In this document: piece after piece, positions 27,348 to 36,547 of the stretch
Layout of the letters: each line of letters starts with the position of its first letter
Position numbering within the stretch: the first letter of the stretch is position 1
Made by a program: the position numbers and the translations under genes
Notes under the pieces: model-generated
What the model saw: only the letters and a program-made list of their open reading frames with translations
Databases searched by the model: none
Told to the model about the DNA's origin: nothing
DNA from: Leptolyngbya sp. FACHB-60
Lineage (GTDB): Bacteria; Cyanobacteriota; Cyanobacteriia; Phormidesmidales; Phormidesmidaceae
Length of the DNA: 64,000 bases
Direction: 5' to 3'
NCBI RefSeq assembly: GCF_014695775.1
Contig: NZ_JACJOX010000022.1
Coordinates: 1 to 64,000 of the forward strand

Positions 27348-28276
27348 GCTGGTGACCCAGCTGATTCAGAAACGAGTTCTAACGTCATGCCCTCGCGAGC
27401 TAGGCTGGCTTGGGCAAAACTGGCCTGCACCTGACGCTCTAGCTGATCGAGCTGATCGTCGCTGTGGCATGGGTTGTGGTGAAACAGCACTAAGTGCTTA
27501 ACCTGGCTCGCCTGGGCCACCTCAATGCCCAGGTGCCAGGGTGCCAAGCCAGCCCCGTTGGGGTCTGAGTAGGCCGCATCGGCGTAGGTGCCATCAAAGA
27601 TTAAGACGTCTGCCCCGCTGGCCAACATCAGCAGATTGGGGTCAACGCTGGGCTGGTTTGGGTCGGTATCGGTGGCATAGACCAGCACGCGATCGCCCCA
27701 GCTGACCCGGTAGCCCAGGGCGCTAGTGTGGCGGTTCAGGCCCCAGGGTTCTACCAAAACATCGCCCAGAGCGATCGCGTCTCCTGCCGCAATGTTGTGA
27801 AAGGTCATTGCGGCGGCCATCGTTTGCAACGGCTTAGAAAAGTTGGGCCGCAGCATCTGCTCCGTGAGGCGCTGCTTAATGGAAGCTCCATTGAGAGCCT
27901 GGGCACCGTAGATATCGAGCTGAGTCGCCGGGGCAAACGCCGGGGCAAAGAAGGGAAAGCCCTGAATTCGATCCCACTGGGTGTGGGTAAAGAAGAGGTG
28001 GGCAGCCACGGGCTGCTCTTGGGCCATGAGGTGGCGACCCAGCACCCAAAGGCCGGTACCGCCGTCAAAAATCAGCCGGTGACCGCCCACCTGCACCTCA
28101 ACGCAGGCCGTGTTGCCGCCGTAGCGCACCGTGTCTGCCCCTGGTGCCGGAATATTGCCGCGCACTCCCCAAAAGGTCAGCCGAAAGGCCTGCGCTGGGG
28201 CAGCGTCTCCAGGCTGGGATGCAGCTCCAGGCTGAGCAGTAAACAGGGCATCGGAAGGGCTAACAATATTGGCCAT
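27344..28276 (-). CDS. MBL-fold metallo-hydrolase-like protein with altered metal motif
   Basis: A 310-residue metallo-beta-lactamase-fold protein: WGVRGNIPAPG, YGGNTACVEV, IFDGGTGLW, a metal motif region, ATDTDPNQ, LIFDGTYAD and a C-terminal FHHNP. In active relatives the motif reads THxHxDH; here it is FTHTQWDRIQG, so the second His is Gln and the last His is Arg. The Asp of ATDTD is retained. It may bind one metal or none. It is transcribed alone and overlaps the stop of the SH3 gene. Confidence 0.82.
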   Translation of the reverse strand: MANIVSPSDALFTAQPGAASQPGDAAPAQAFRLTFWGVRGNIPAPGADTVRYGGNTACVEVQVGGHRLIFDGGTGLWVLGRHLMAQEQPVAAHLFFTHTQWDRIQGFPFFAPAFAPATQLDIYGAQALNGASIKQRLTEQMLRPNFSKPLQTMAAAMTFHNIAAGDAIALGDVLVEPWGLNRHTSALGYRVSWGDRVLVYATDTDPNQPSVDPNLLMLASGADVLIFDGTYADAAYSDPNGAGLAPWHLGIEVAQASQVKHLVLFHHNPCHSDDQLDQLERQVQASFAQASLAREGMTLELVSESAGSPA

Positions 28277-28518
28277 GCAAATTCAACGTTTCACCAAGTT
28301 TAGACGGCGATTCATGCGATGCACCCCGACGCCAAACTTAGAGGGTGGTTTCGTCACGCCTGTAGAGGATCCCTCATGAGAGCTTCAATTAGTTTACTCT
28401 CCAGATCGAATTTAGTATCCCCAGCCAGTTTCCCTGACGGCCCGCCCCAGGGTAAAGATTCAGCCATTTAACCGATTTCAAACCCAGCTGAGGAGAAATT
28501 TTGCCTGTTCGCGGCGAA

Positions 28519-29145
28519 CTACGGCATCAAATCGGGAGGATTGGGCAAATCGTCGTCAGGTTCACCAGCAAAAAGGTGGTACGCATGCCGTAGTCGTTCT
28601 AGGGCGCGCTGCCCACGCTTGCGTAGTGTCGCCAGAGATGCCCACTCTTCGCCGGCTGCCACCAGCTTTGCTTGCACCTGGGGCCAGGTTAAGCCTTCAA
28701 CCACCTTCCACTGAATCAGGTTGCGATCGCCCGGCGACAGAGCGGCGAGGGCTTGCAGCACTGAGGCAATAGCATTTGCAATCGTTTCGTCATCAACCGC
28801 CGTCGGGCCACCGCCAGCGGCCTCTTGCTCCATCAGTTCATCAAACGCCACCGCTAGATAGCGCTGGCGATCGCGCTTGCACTCGCGAATGATGTTGTAG
28901 GCCGTGCGCCGCATCCACGCCTTGGGCTGGCGAATGTGCTCCTGATTTTGCTGAGTGTATCGAACGCCGCGCAGATAGGCTTCGACGAAAATGTCGATTT
29001 CGGTAATGTGAGCTTGCAGCCCAAACTGCTGGATGGTGCGCTTAATAAAGGCTAGTAGCGATCGCGCATGGGGGTTGTTGGGTTTAAGCAGAAGCTGCAC
29101 ATCATGGTTAAACTGCTGCGTTTCTGACGGAGGGTGAGACGGCAT
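28519..29145 (-). CDS. Sigma-70-like protein, short copy
   Basis: A 208-residue protein that resembles a divergent ECF-like sigma factor: region 2-like helices (PKAWMRRTAYNIIRECKRDRQRY) at about 73-95 and a region 4-like C-terminal part (LSPGDRNLIQWKVVEGLTWPQVQAKL ... TLRKRGQRALERLR) at about 135-190. Its first 96 residues are almost identical to those of the longer gene at 29683-31026, while the rest has diverged. No anti-sigma gene is adjacent. Whether it directs transcription is an inference from these motifs. Confidence 0.72.
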   Translation of the reverse strand: MPSHPPSETQQFNHDVQLLLKPNNPHARSLLAFIKRTIQQFGLQAHITEIDIFVEAYLRGVRYTQQNQEHIRQPKAWMRRTAYNIIRECKRDRQRYLAVAFDELMEQEAAGGGPTAVDDETIANAIASVLQALAALSPGDRNLIQWKVVEGLTWPQVQAKLVAAGEEWASLATLRKRGQRALERLRHAYHLFAGEPDDDLPNPPDLMP

Positions 29146-29206
29146 AACTCTGGGTAGATGACCAGCGGTTAAGTTCTAAGTGTAACCGCATCATGTTTTC
29201 ATGAAA
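28862..29206. repeat. Direct repeat, copy A (345 bp)
   Basis: This block covers the 5' third of the short sigma-like gene and about 60 bases upstream. It matches 30743-31086 with only a handful of differences, then identity stops abruptly at 28862. This points to a recent duplication or gene conversion. Confidence 0.93.
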
Positions 29207-29682
29207 GTCAGCTTTACTGGTAGATTTCTGTGCCTCTTCGTAGGAGAAGCTATAGCATCGCTCATGGAGCTAAGCACTAATATTGATGCACCAACTGACT
29301 CAACGAACTATTCTCAGATTTCAAAACAGAGTATCTGATACAGAATTCAGAGTTGGTCAAAGCTGAGAAAATAAATATAAAACTGCTATAACTTCGTGCA
29401 TTCCTTCTACTAATTCATCCTTTAATAAGCGAAGCAAGGGAGCTTTAAACTTTTCCGATCAAGATAAAAATCCTTGAATCCAGGATACTAGATTACCCTT
29501 TACACCGTTCAAACTTTCCATCAAGCTGCAATGCTTTACTCCTCTGATTAGCTGAGGGATTTGGGTGTTCATATAAGAGATAGTTTGTGAGCAGAAAAAC
29601 ACGTTTTGAGAATATTTTCGAGTCAATTAATTGATCAATTTGGATATTTACCATCTAAATAAGATAACAACTTTTTGCGTTC
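29146..29682. other. AT-rich spacer between the two sigma-like genes
   Basis: About 540 bases, clearly richer in A and T than the flanking genome, with no recognisable gene. The left 60 bases belong to the duplicated block. The composition continues into the 3' half of the longer sigma-like gene, suggesting that both came from outside or are under relaxed constraint. Confidence 0.6.
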
Positions 29683-31026
29683 TCACCGACGATTCAAAAC
29701 TGTTTTCAATAGGTCTATTAAAGTTTCTATGCCTGGCCCTATAGGGCTCTCTACCCAATCTAGCAAGGCAGCTACGCGCTCTCCCGTCGAAGCATCTGAT
29801 CGTGGCAAGTTTCCTCGAGGTGGATTTATGTGAAAAACTACTTCACTAAGCTGATGTGAGGGCAGATTGCTCAAAAAACCATATATTTCGGATCGTTCTT
29901 TGGGCACTGCACATGGAGTGTAATTTTCATGTTTTGTAAAGATGTATTCTTGAATACTAGGAACTCCTTTTTCTTTGTCAGAAAAATCATTTACAAGCTC
30001 AACTTTTTTGACTTTGAGTCCAAGGACATTAGTTAGTTGACCTGACATGATTAGAAATTCGATGATCTTATATCCCTCAGCTGAACCATCAAGCTCTATA
30101 ACGATGCTTCCATCTCTAAACCGAATAAGAGTTAGGGAATCATCTCCAGACTGCCATTTTAATTGCGTAACTACAGCCTCTATCAGTTGATAGTCTGCTG
30201 ATGTGCCTGAAAGTTTTCCTTCAAGGGTTATTTCCCAAGAAACATTACTTTTATTGCTGGGAGCTGAGCTTATGTCATTTCCAAAGGTGTTATCTAACTG
30301 GGATGTTTCCTGTATACTTCTCCCTAATCTTCCAAGAAAAGCTGTTCTTGTTTGAATTTCAAGGTGTGATTGGTATTCATTGGGGTAACTAGATGGATCG
30401 TTTATAGACTCAAGTGCTAGTTCAGATGATCCAAAAAGTTGATTGCTAATAGCGAAGTAAGCTTGCTGTAATTTTTCTAGAGCCCTCTGTCCCCATGTGT
30501 GCAACGTCGCCAGAGATACCTGCTCTTCGCCTTCGGCAATCAAACGGCTTTGTACCTCGCCCCAACTCAGCCCTTCAAGCACCTTCCATTGAATCAGGTT
30601 GAGCTCACCCGGCGACAGGGCATCAAAGGCCTGCAAGACAGAGGCAATGGACTGGGCAATCACCCTGTCATCGACCTCAGCAGAGCTAGTTTCCCGGAGG
30701 GGGGCCTGCTCCATCAGTTCGTTAAAGGCCACTGCCGAATACCGCTGGCGATCGCGCTTGCACTCGCGAATGATGTTGTAGGCCGTGCGCCGCATCCACG
30801 CCTTGGGCTGGCGAATGTGCTCCTGATTTTGCTGAGTGTATCGAACGCCGCGCAGATAGGCTTCGACGAAAATGTCGATTTCGGTAATGTGAGCTTGCAG
30901 CCCAAACTGCTGGATGGTGCGCTTGATAAAGGCTAGTAGCGATCGCGCATGGGGGTTGTTGGGTTTAAGCAGAAGCTGCACATCATGGTTAAACTGCTGC
31001 GTTTCTGACGGAGGGTGAGACGGCAT
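29683..31026 (-). CDS. Sigma-70-like protein fused to an effector-associated C-terminal module
   Basis: A 447-residue protein. The N-terminal part (about 1-190) is the same sigma-like unit as the short copy. After a linker, residues about 258-345 form a beta-alpha-beta-beta-alpha-beta pattern (ITLEGKLSG, LTLIRFRDGSIVIELDGS, GQLTNVLGLKVKKVEL). The C-terminal 65 residues (LPSHQLSEVVFHINPPRGNLP ... RVAALLDWVESPIGPGIETLIDLL) resemble effector-associated domains that, in cyanobacteria, are usually found on caspase-like, GUN4 or NTPase conflict proteins. The two C-terminal assignments rest on remembered sequence patterns. The 3' half is AT-rich and poor in HIP1 sites, unlike the 5' part. Confidence 0.65.
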   Translation of the reverse strand: MPSHPPSETQQFNHDVQLLLKPNNPHARSLLAFIKRTIQQFGLQAHITEIDIFVEAYLRGVRYTQQNQEHIRQPKAWMRRTAYNIIRECKRDRQRYSAVAFNELMEQAPLRETSSAEVDDRVIAQSIASVLQAFDALSPGELNLIQWKVLEGLSWGEVQSRLIAEGEEQVSLATLHTWGQRALEKLQQAYFAISNQLFGSSELALESINDPSSYPNEYQSHLEIQTRTAFLGRLGRSIQETSQLDNTFGNDISSAPSNKSNVSWEITLEGKLSGTSADYQLIEAVVTQLKWQSGDDSLTLIRFRDGSIVIELDGSAEGYKIIEFLIMSGQLTNVLGLKVKKVELVNDFSDKEKGVPSIQEYIFTKHENYTPCAVPKERSEIYGFLSNLPSHQLSEVVFHINPPRGNLPRSDASTGERVAALLDWVESPIGPGIETLIDLLKTVLNRR

Positions 31027-31086
31027 GACTCTGGGTAGATGACCAGCGATTAAGTTCTAATGTAACGGCATCAAGTTTTCATGAAG
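30743..31086. repeat. Direct repeat, copy B (344 bp)
   Basis: The second copy of the block at 28862-29206, covering the first third of the longer sigma-like gene and its upstream region. The two copies are in the same orientation 1.9 kb apart, so recombination between them could delete the intervening DNA. Confidence 0.93.
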
Positions 31087-31170
31087 CGTGAAGTTTCCCG
31101 ACGAAGACCCGTGGTTCTCCAAAGACGACCGTGTGACTCTACGACAGAACCACCCGCCGCTCTTCACGCT
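31085..31170. repeat. Nested inverted repeat upstream of the sigma-like gene
   Basis: Outer arms AGCGTGAAG (31085-31093) and CTTCACGCT (31162-31170) enclose inner arms GTGGTTCT (31111-31118) and AGAACCAC (31146-31153). All arms are perfect. It starts 59 bases upstream of the start of the longer sigma-like gene, exactly where the duplicated block ends. Confidence 0.7.
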
Positions 31171-31579
31171 AGCCGCTCGAACCTATTTGCCTCAGTCCCT
31201 CTAAATCCGTTGTTCTAGCCCTATAAAACCGCAAACAAGCCCTAACTACCAGCAGATTTACTCGGTCGTCGCCCATTGTCAGTCTATGGTGACATCGATA
31301 CCTCATGCCTCACAACGGCGCGGCCTGGCGGCTAGAAGAACGAATTTGATGATGGCTAAGATGCGATCGGCGGCAAGGCATGGCCAAAGGGGTTAACTGT
31401 TCGAGCCATGGTTCCGTAAGTGTCGGCATTGGTCAGCGATCGCGCCATTTAGAACTCCACAGCCGTTCTTCCAACCTGTTCTTTAGGTGTGGTCCTGTAC
31501 GGTTAAGCAAACTCAGAGCAGAGCGGGCCACCCTCTGCGACAATAGGCAGTACTTCTGTCATCGCGATTTGGCTGCCCC
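31171..31579. other. Intergenic region, no gene recognised
   Basis: About 410 bases between the inverted repeat and the CRR6 gene. A short frame at 31380-31631 overlaps the CRR6 start but has no recognisable sequence. The CRR6 promoter should be near the right end. Confidence 0.45.
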
Positions 31580-32056
31580 ATGGCTCATACCATTACCCTG
31601 CACGAATCTCATCTGCAAACCCTCGACCTGACCCCGGCTTGGGAGGTGATTGAGCCACTGCTAGCGGAAGGCAAGGTGCTCACCGGCGAGCTTGGGCTAC
31701 GGTTTGTTGTTGATATCAACCGCGATCCCTCCGACCCCCGTGAGCTGTCAGAGCTGCCGGAGGTGAGGCTGTGGTTTATTCGCCTAGATACCCATTACCC
31801 TTGGTTGCCCCTGGTTTTAGACTGGGAGGCAGGCGAGCTAGGGCGCTATGCCGCGATGCTGGTGCCCCATCAGTTCAGCCCTACCGAGGGCATTCGCTAC
31901 AACCCGGAGGGGCTAGAAATTTTTATGATGGCGAAGATTTTTGTCATCGCCGCCTGGCTCAAGGGGCAAGGCATGACCCAGTACACCCGACTAAAGTTTA
32001 TGACCCAGATGCTGGGCTACGAGATTGATGATGGGTTGTTTGAGCTGCTGGCCTAA
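31580..32056 (+). CDS. CRR6 family NDH-1 assembly factor
   Basis: A 158-residue protein matching the chlororespiratory reduction 6 family: LWFIRLDTHYPWLPLVLDWEAGELGRY followed by AAMLVPHQFSPTEGIRYNPEGLEIF. CRR6 proteins, such as Slr1097 in Synechocystis, help mature the NdhI subunit of the photosynthetic NDH-1 complex. The length is typical. It is a single gene, convergent with the next one. Confidence 0.88.
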   Translation: MAHTITLHESHLQTLDLTPAWEVIEPLLAEGKVLTGELGLRFVVDINRDPSDPRELSELPEVRLWFIRLDTHYPWLPLVLDWEAGELGRYAAMLVPHQFSPTEGIRYNPEGLEIFMMAKIFVIAAWLKGQGMTQYTRLKFMTQMLGYEIDDGLFELLA

Positions 32057-32129
32057 GGAAAAAAATGGGGAAAGGTTTTGGGTTCAAGGTTCAAGGCCTG
32101 AGGTGCGGCCCTGCACCTTAAACCATGAC

Positions 32130-32858
32130 TTACACCAAGATTTCGGTGGGAGCCGATCGCTTGGTTTCGTAGTAGCGGCAGGCAAAGTAGCCGACGCTGT
32201 AGATTAGCGATGCGTCGGTGGCAATACCCAGCACAGCACCCAGACCCGGAACCAGCTCCACAATGCTCAGCCCCGATTTGACCATGCCACTGGTGGTCGA
32301 TGACAGCAGCCAGATCGCTAGCACTTCGCCACGGCGATCGTTGTCGGTGGGCGAATAGCCGTAGATGGTGGCAATGCGGTAGATCATATTGGCTTGAAGG
32401 GCTGCGACCGCACCGATATCAACCAGGGTGAGAGCAAAGGCCACAGGGGGCACAAAGTTGGTAGCCAAGCCTACGCCAGCGGCTTTGAAGGCGGTTTCGG
32501 CCATCACCCGCTGGGCCAGGGTGCGCTTGTTCTCTTGAGGGTACTGCTGACGGAGTTCATCCACCTGCGCTCGCACCTCTACCACATTTACCTGACCCAG
32601 CGCCGCTAGCAGCACCCTCATGCCGGGGACCGCCGTGGCGTATTGAATGAAGGGCAAAGTGGCAATCGGGCCGACCACGCTGCCTACGGTGGCCATCACC
32701 GGCTCTAAAAAAGGCTGAAGTCTCGACAACACAGCATTGCCAGTGTTGGCAGTCATGTTATCCAGCACCGTGACGACGGCCTGCATCACCTGGGTTACGG
32801 CTTGAAAGGTGTCGTGGGTCTGGTAATTTGAATTGCCGCTGGGGGATGGGGTCGTCAC
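32130..32858 (-). CDS. Membrane-associated protein, EcsC-like, unknown function
   Basis: A 242-residue protein with several amphipathic or hydrophobic helices (about 55-85, 130-155 and 190-220) and the segments VGLATNFVPPVAFALTLVDIGAVAALQANMIYRIA and VELVPGLGAVLGIATDASLIYSVG. These Gly-rich helices resemble EcsC/DUF697-like proteins that associate with membranes, but the assignment is weak. The N-terminus is Ser/Thr-rich and polar with no signal peptide. It is transcribed alone. Confidence 0.6.
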   Translation of the reverse strand: MTTPSPSGNSNYQTHDTFQAVTQVMQAVVTVLDNMTANTGNAVLSRLQPFLEPVMATVGSVVGPIATLPFIQYATAVPGMRVLLAALGQVNVVEVRAQVDELRQQYPQENKRTLAQRVMAETAFKAAGVGLATNFVPPVAFALTLVDIGAVAALQANMIYRIATIYGYSPTDNDRRGEVLAIWLLSSTTSGMVKSGLSIVELVPGLGAVLGIATDASLIYSVGYFACRYYETKRSAPTEILV

Positions 32859-32940
32859 GAAAAGTCGCCTCTGGATCGCGTAGCGTTATATCAATTGGAT
32901 AGCTGATTTTGCAGAGGCGCTGCATCCGTCCTAAGCAAGG

Positions 32941-33783
32941 TCAAAGGGGCGTAATTAAAAGCTCACCGATTTTGCCTCGGCGTCCGGCACGGGAGTTAAT
33001 CGCCCGCGCCGCCAAAATCGAGTGCATCGTAAACCCCTGGTAGAGCTCGCGGATAAACTCGCAGTCAGAGTTTGACAGCATCACCCGCTGCCCCTGATTA
33101 GCTAAGGTGCGAAACACCGTCGCCAGGCGCTCTTGGTCGGCCCCGGTAAAGCCGTAGCGACTGTAGCCCGTAAAGCTGCTGGTAGAACTGAGGGGATGGT
33201 AGGGCGGGTCAAAGTAGACAAAGTCGCCAGGGGAGAGCGATCGCTCTAGCAACGTTTCAAACGAAAAAGTTTGAATCTCAGCGGTTTGCAGCGCCGCTGA
33301 GGCCGCCCGCAGCAGCGATGGATCGCAGATGGTGGGGTTTTTGTAACTGCCCACCGGCACGTTGAAATGCCCCTGGGAATTTTCGCGGTAGAGGCCGTTG
33401 TAGCAGGTTTTATTGAGGTAGATCAGGCGGGCAGCGCGTTCCACAGGCGATCGCAAGTTTTGCCGCTGGCGCACCTGGTAGTAGTAATCGGGGCTGTGGC
33501 GGCGCTGATGATCCCACAGGTGGCGAATCAGCGGTTCGACCCGATCGCGCACGCAGCAGTAAACGTTGACCAACTCGGGGTTAATATCCCCCAGCACCGA
33601 CCGCCGCGCCCGCCCCACCAGGTGAAAGAACATCGCCCCACCGCCCAAAAACGGCTCGTAATAAGTGTCGATGGCCGTGGGCAAAAACGGCTCGTACTGA
33701 CTGAGCAAACGACCCTTGCCGCCCGCCCATTTGAGAAAAGGGCGCGCGTGTAGCGTCGGGGGTGCAGAGAGGGCAACTGTCAC
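32941..33783 (-). CDS. dam: DNA adenine methylase (Dam type, GATC)
   Basis: A class-alpha N6-adenine methyltransferase, about 280 residues. It has the SAM-binding FLKWAGGKGRLL and YYEPFLGGGAMFFHL motifs, LGDINPELV, and the catalytic DPPY in FVYFDPPYHPL. The FLKWAGGK start and layout match Dam/M.DpnII-type enzymes that modify GATC, which lies inside the abundant HIP1 octamer GCGATCGC. No restriction gene is adjacent, so it looks like a solitary regulatory or maintenance methylase. GTG 33783 is chosen because family members begin shortly before FLKWAGG; the frame is open to a GTG at 33855. Confidence 0.9.
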   Translation of the reverse strand: MTVALSAPPTLHARPFLKWAGGKGRLLSQYEPFLPTAIDTYYEPFLGGGAMFFHLVGRARRSVLGDINPELVNVYCCVRDRVEPLIRHLWDHQRRHSPDYYYQVRQRQNLRSPVERAARLIYLNKTCYNGLYRENSQGHFNVPVGSYKNPTICDPSLLRAASAALQTAEIQTFSFETLLERSLSPGDFVYFDPPYHPLSSTSSFTGYSRYGFTGADQERLATVFRTLANQGQRVMLSNSDCEFIRELYQGFTMHSILAARAINSRAGRRGKIGELLITPL

Positions 33784-33951
33784 AGAACTGCCTGAGATCA
33801 AATGTACTTGTTTAAAGAATTCCCCAACTATAGCAAAGCTCAGCCGGAGCAACACCCTTTTGTCGTGGGTTAGGATGTAAAACGAGTTAAATTCAGAGTC
33901 AGTGCGCTGGGCTTTGCGCGCATTGGCCCCTAAAGCCCCCGGTCTGACACT

Positions 33952-34149
33952 ATGAAAGATTTCTTTGACAATATCTCTCGCTATCCGCGCTACTTTATTT
34001 CCTTCACCCTGGGGGTATTTCTCAACGCTGCCCAGCCCCTAGTGCCGCTGCTCAAGCGGCCTACCACGGCGATCGCGCTGATTGGTGCCGTGGTGGCTGG
34101 CTTTTTGTTTCTCACCTTTACCATGCGGGCAATGCTGGGCCTAGGTTAA
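33952..34149 (+). CDS. ycf33: Ycf33 (DUF751) family membrane protein
   Basis: A 65-residue protein with two hydrophobic helices (about 13-33 and 40-60). FFDNISRYPRYFISFTLGVF is the Ycf33 signature. The family is conserved in cyanobacteria and some plastid genomes; the function is unknown. It lies 27 bases upstream of rbfA and is probably co-transcribed with it. Confidence 0.88.
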   Translation: MKDFFDNISRYPRYFISFTLGVFLNAAQPLVPLLKRPTTAIALIGAVVAGFLFLTFTMRAMLGLG

Positions 34150-34176
34150 TGACGTCACCTTCAGGAGTACAGACCG

Positions 34177-34629
34177 ATGCCAAATAATCGTCGCGTTGAG
34201 CGGGTGGCTTCTCTCATCAAACGAGAAATTAGCCAGATGGTGATGCTCGACATCAAAGATGACCGCGTGGGGGCCGGCATGGTCAGCGTTACCGATGTCG
34301 ATGTGTCGGGCGACCTACAACACGCCAAGGTGTTTGTCAGCATCTATGGCACCCCCGAGGCCAAAGCTGAAACCATGGAGGGCCTCCACGCCGCCACCGG
34401 CTTTGTGCGCAGCGAACTGGGCCAGCGGCTGCGGCTGCGACGCACCCCCGAAATCATCTTTAAAGAAGATGTGGGCATGGAGCGCGGCACCAATGTGTTG
34501 AACTTAATCAACCAGCTCAGCCAAGAGCGGGCTGCAAAGGGCTTAACCGACGAGTTTTTTGAGGATGACGCAGCCACCCCCGAGGCCGCTTCCCCCGATG
34601 AACCCATCCCCGGAGATGAGGAAGAGTGA
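34177..34629 (+). CDS. rbfA: Ribosome-binding factor A
   Basis: A 150-residue KH-fold protein that matures the 5' end of 16S rRNA in the small subunit. The family pattern is clear: [49 protein letters not shown] and [10 protein letters not shown]. An acidic tail of about 25 residues extends beyond the core. The stop codon overlaps the GTG start of the next gene, indicating translational coupling. Confidence 0.95.
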   Translation: MPNNRRVERVASLIKREISQMVMLDIKDDRVGAGMVSVTDVDVSGDLQHAKVFVSIYGTPEAKAETMEGLHAATGFVRSELGQRLRLRRTPEIIFKEDVGMERGTNVLNLINQLSQERAAKGLTDEFFEDDAATPEAASPDEPIPGDEEE

Positions 34630-36332
34630 ACCGGGTGAGAGTCAACGACTGGCCCTCTGGGATAAACACCTCGGCCCGGCTGCCCGCCATTGAAGGCTTA
34701 TCCCTGGCAAAACAAGTGGCCCAAATGGTGGTGGTGCGCGCCTCGGGCCACCTGTTTGACCACGAAATTCGCTACCCCGATTGGGAAGCCGACAGCGCGA
34801 CGCTCACCCGCTATGTCGAAGAACTGGGCGTTGGCGGGGTGATTTTGCTCGGGGGCAGCGCCGCCGAAGTCGGGCTCAAAACCCAGACGCTTCAGACCCA
34901 GGTCCGCATTCCGCTGCTGATTGCCGCCGATGTGGAAGAGGGAGTGGGTCAGCGCTTCAGTGGGGCCACCTGGTTTCCGCCGCCGATGACGCTGTCGGCA
35001 GTGGCCGATCGCGACCTCACCGCCGCCCTGGCCTACGCCGAGGCCTTTGGTGCTGCCACTGCCGCCGAAGCGCTGGCGATCGGTCTCAACTGGGTACTGG
35101 CCCCGGTAGTGGATGTCAACAACAACCCCGCCAACCCGGTGATTAACGTGCGGGCCTTTGGCGATGGGGTAGAGCGAGTTAGCGCCTTGACCCAGGCCTT
35201 TATTCGCGGAGCACAGACCCAGCCGGTGCTCACCGCCGCCAAGCATTTCCCGGGTCACGGCGACACCGCTACCGACTCCCACCTCGATCTGCCGGTGCTG
35301 CCCCACAGCCTCGATCGCCTCAGAGATCTAGAGCTGGCACCGTTTCGAGCTGCGATCGCGGCCGGGGTGGATAGCGTCATGACGGCGCATCTCCAAATTC
35401 CTGCCTTAGATGCCCGCCTGCCCGCCACCCTTTCGCCCGCCACCCTCACCGGGCTGCTGCGCCAGGAGATGAGTTTTGATGGGCTGATTGTGACCGACGC
35501 TCTGATTATGGGGGCGATCGCCAACACCTACGGCCCCTACGAAGCGGCGGTGCTAGCGGTGGAAGCCGGAGCCGACGTGCTGCTCATGCCCGGTGATCCT
35601 GAAGGGGCGATCGCAGCGGTAGTAGAAGCCGTGAATCTAGGGCGCATCGACCCAGAGCGCATCACGGCCAGTGTGGAACGCCTTTGGCGGGCCAAGCAAA
35701 AGGCGGCTCCGGCCTTGCTGCCCGACGGGGCTGGCCATGCCTGGGAGCACCTGCCACCGCCCCCGGTGAACTTAGCCGCCGTGGCCCAGCCCGCGACGCG
35801 TCAGCTTGCTGCCAACATACTCACCGCATCAATGACGGTGCGAGGACAAATCACTCCTGCCACTGCCACCACCCCTGGCGACAATATTGTGATTGTCGAT
35901 GACGTGGTCAGCTGTCGCTTTTTAGAGCCCACGGCGGCGGCCCTCACCTGGCCCCAGCGCCACCACTACCACCTCAAGCTGGTTGCTACCCAGGGATGCC
36001 AGCATTGGCCCCAGGATAAAGGGAATGGATCGGCTGAGCATGGCCTGCGGCCTAGCCTAGTGCAAATTTTTGTGCGGGGTAACCCCTTTCGCGGTTCCGC
36101 CCAACTCCTACAGCTAGCGACGACTTGGCTAGAGACGTTGCGATCGGCCCAGCTGCTGCGCGGAGTTGTGGTCTACGGTAGCCCCTATGCCCTAGAGCAG
36201 CTACGACCCTACCTAGAGCAGGTGCCCCACGGCTTTACCTATGGGCAAATGCCCCTGGCCCAGAACTTGATTTTGCCTGCCCTGCTGCCAGAGCCTTTGA
36301 CAACCGTCACCAGCCGAGAGTTCACCGACTAG
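34626..36332 (+). CDS. Glycoside hydrolase family 3 protein (NagZ-like beta-N-acetylglucosaminidase)
   Basis: A 568-residue GH3 enzyme. The NagZ signature [18 protein letters not shown] is at about 199-216, and the catalytic nucleophile Asp lies in [11 protein letters not shown]. The N-terminal barrel is followed by a less conserved C-terminal domain (about 370-568) that typical short NagZ proteins lack. It should release N-acetylglucosamine from peptidoglycan fragments. The start is a GTG overlapping the rbfA stop by four bases. Confidence 0.87.
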   Translation: MNRVRVNDWPSGINTSARLPAIEGLSLAKQVAQMVVVRASGHLFDHEIRYPDWEADSATLTRYVEELGVGGVILLGGSAAEVGLKTQTLQTQVRIPLLIAADVEEGVGQRFSGATWFPPPMTLSAVADRDLTAALAYAEAFGAATAAEALAIGLNWVLAPVVDVNNNPANPVINVRAFGDGVERVSALTQAFIRGAQTQPVLTAAKHFPGHGDTATDSHLDLPVLPHSLDRLRDLELAPFRAAIAAGVDSVMTAHLQIPALDARLPATLSPATLTGLLRQEMSFDGLIVTDALIMGAIANTYGPYEAAVLAVEAGADVLLMPGDPEGAIAAVVEAVNLGRIDPERITASVERLWRAKQKAAPALLPDGAGHAWEHLPPPPVNLAAVAQPATRQLAANILTASMTVRGQITPATATTPGDNIVIVDDVVSCRFLEPTAAALTWPQRHHYHLKLVATQGCQHWPQDKGNGSAEHGLRPSLVQIFVRGNPFRGSAQLLQLATTWLETLRSAQLLRGVVVYGSPYALEQLRPYLEQVPHGFTYGQMPLAQNLILPALLPEPLTTVTSREFTD

Positions 36333-36547
36333 TTTGGTAGATCTAAGCCGGACTTGCACTGAGCAGGTGTTGTCAGCGGGTTTTCGTTCTTCAACTTTCG
36401 CTCTTCTTTACTGCTGCGTCCCCGCTGCTATTCATCAGCGAACGTAAAGGGTCGTGTCAGATTTCTATATTTTCATTGCTCTGCATTGAGCAAACCTGGG
36501 CAGTTACACCATGCTGAATGTATCGCTTGCTACCTTTTGGTGCAGTC

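Noticed and set aside
29146..29682. Insertion sequence between the sigma-like genes
   Set aside because: No transposase, terminal inverted repeats or target duplication could be seen; only the 345-bp direct repeats.
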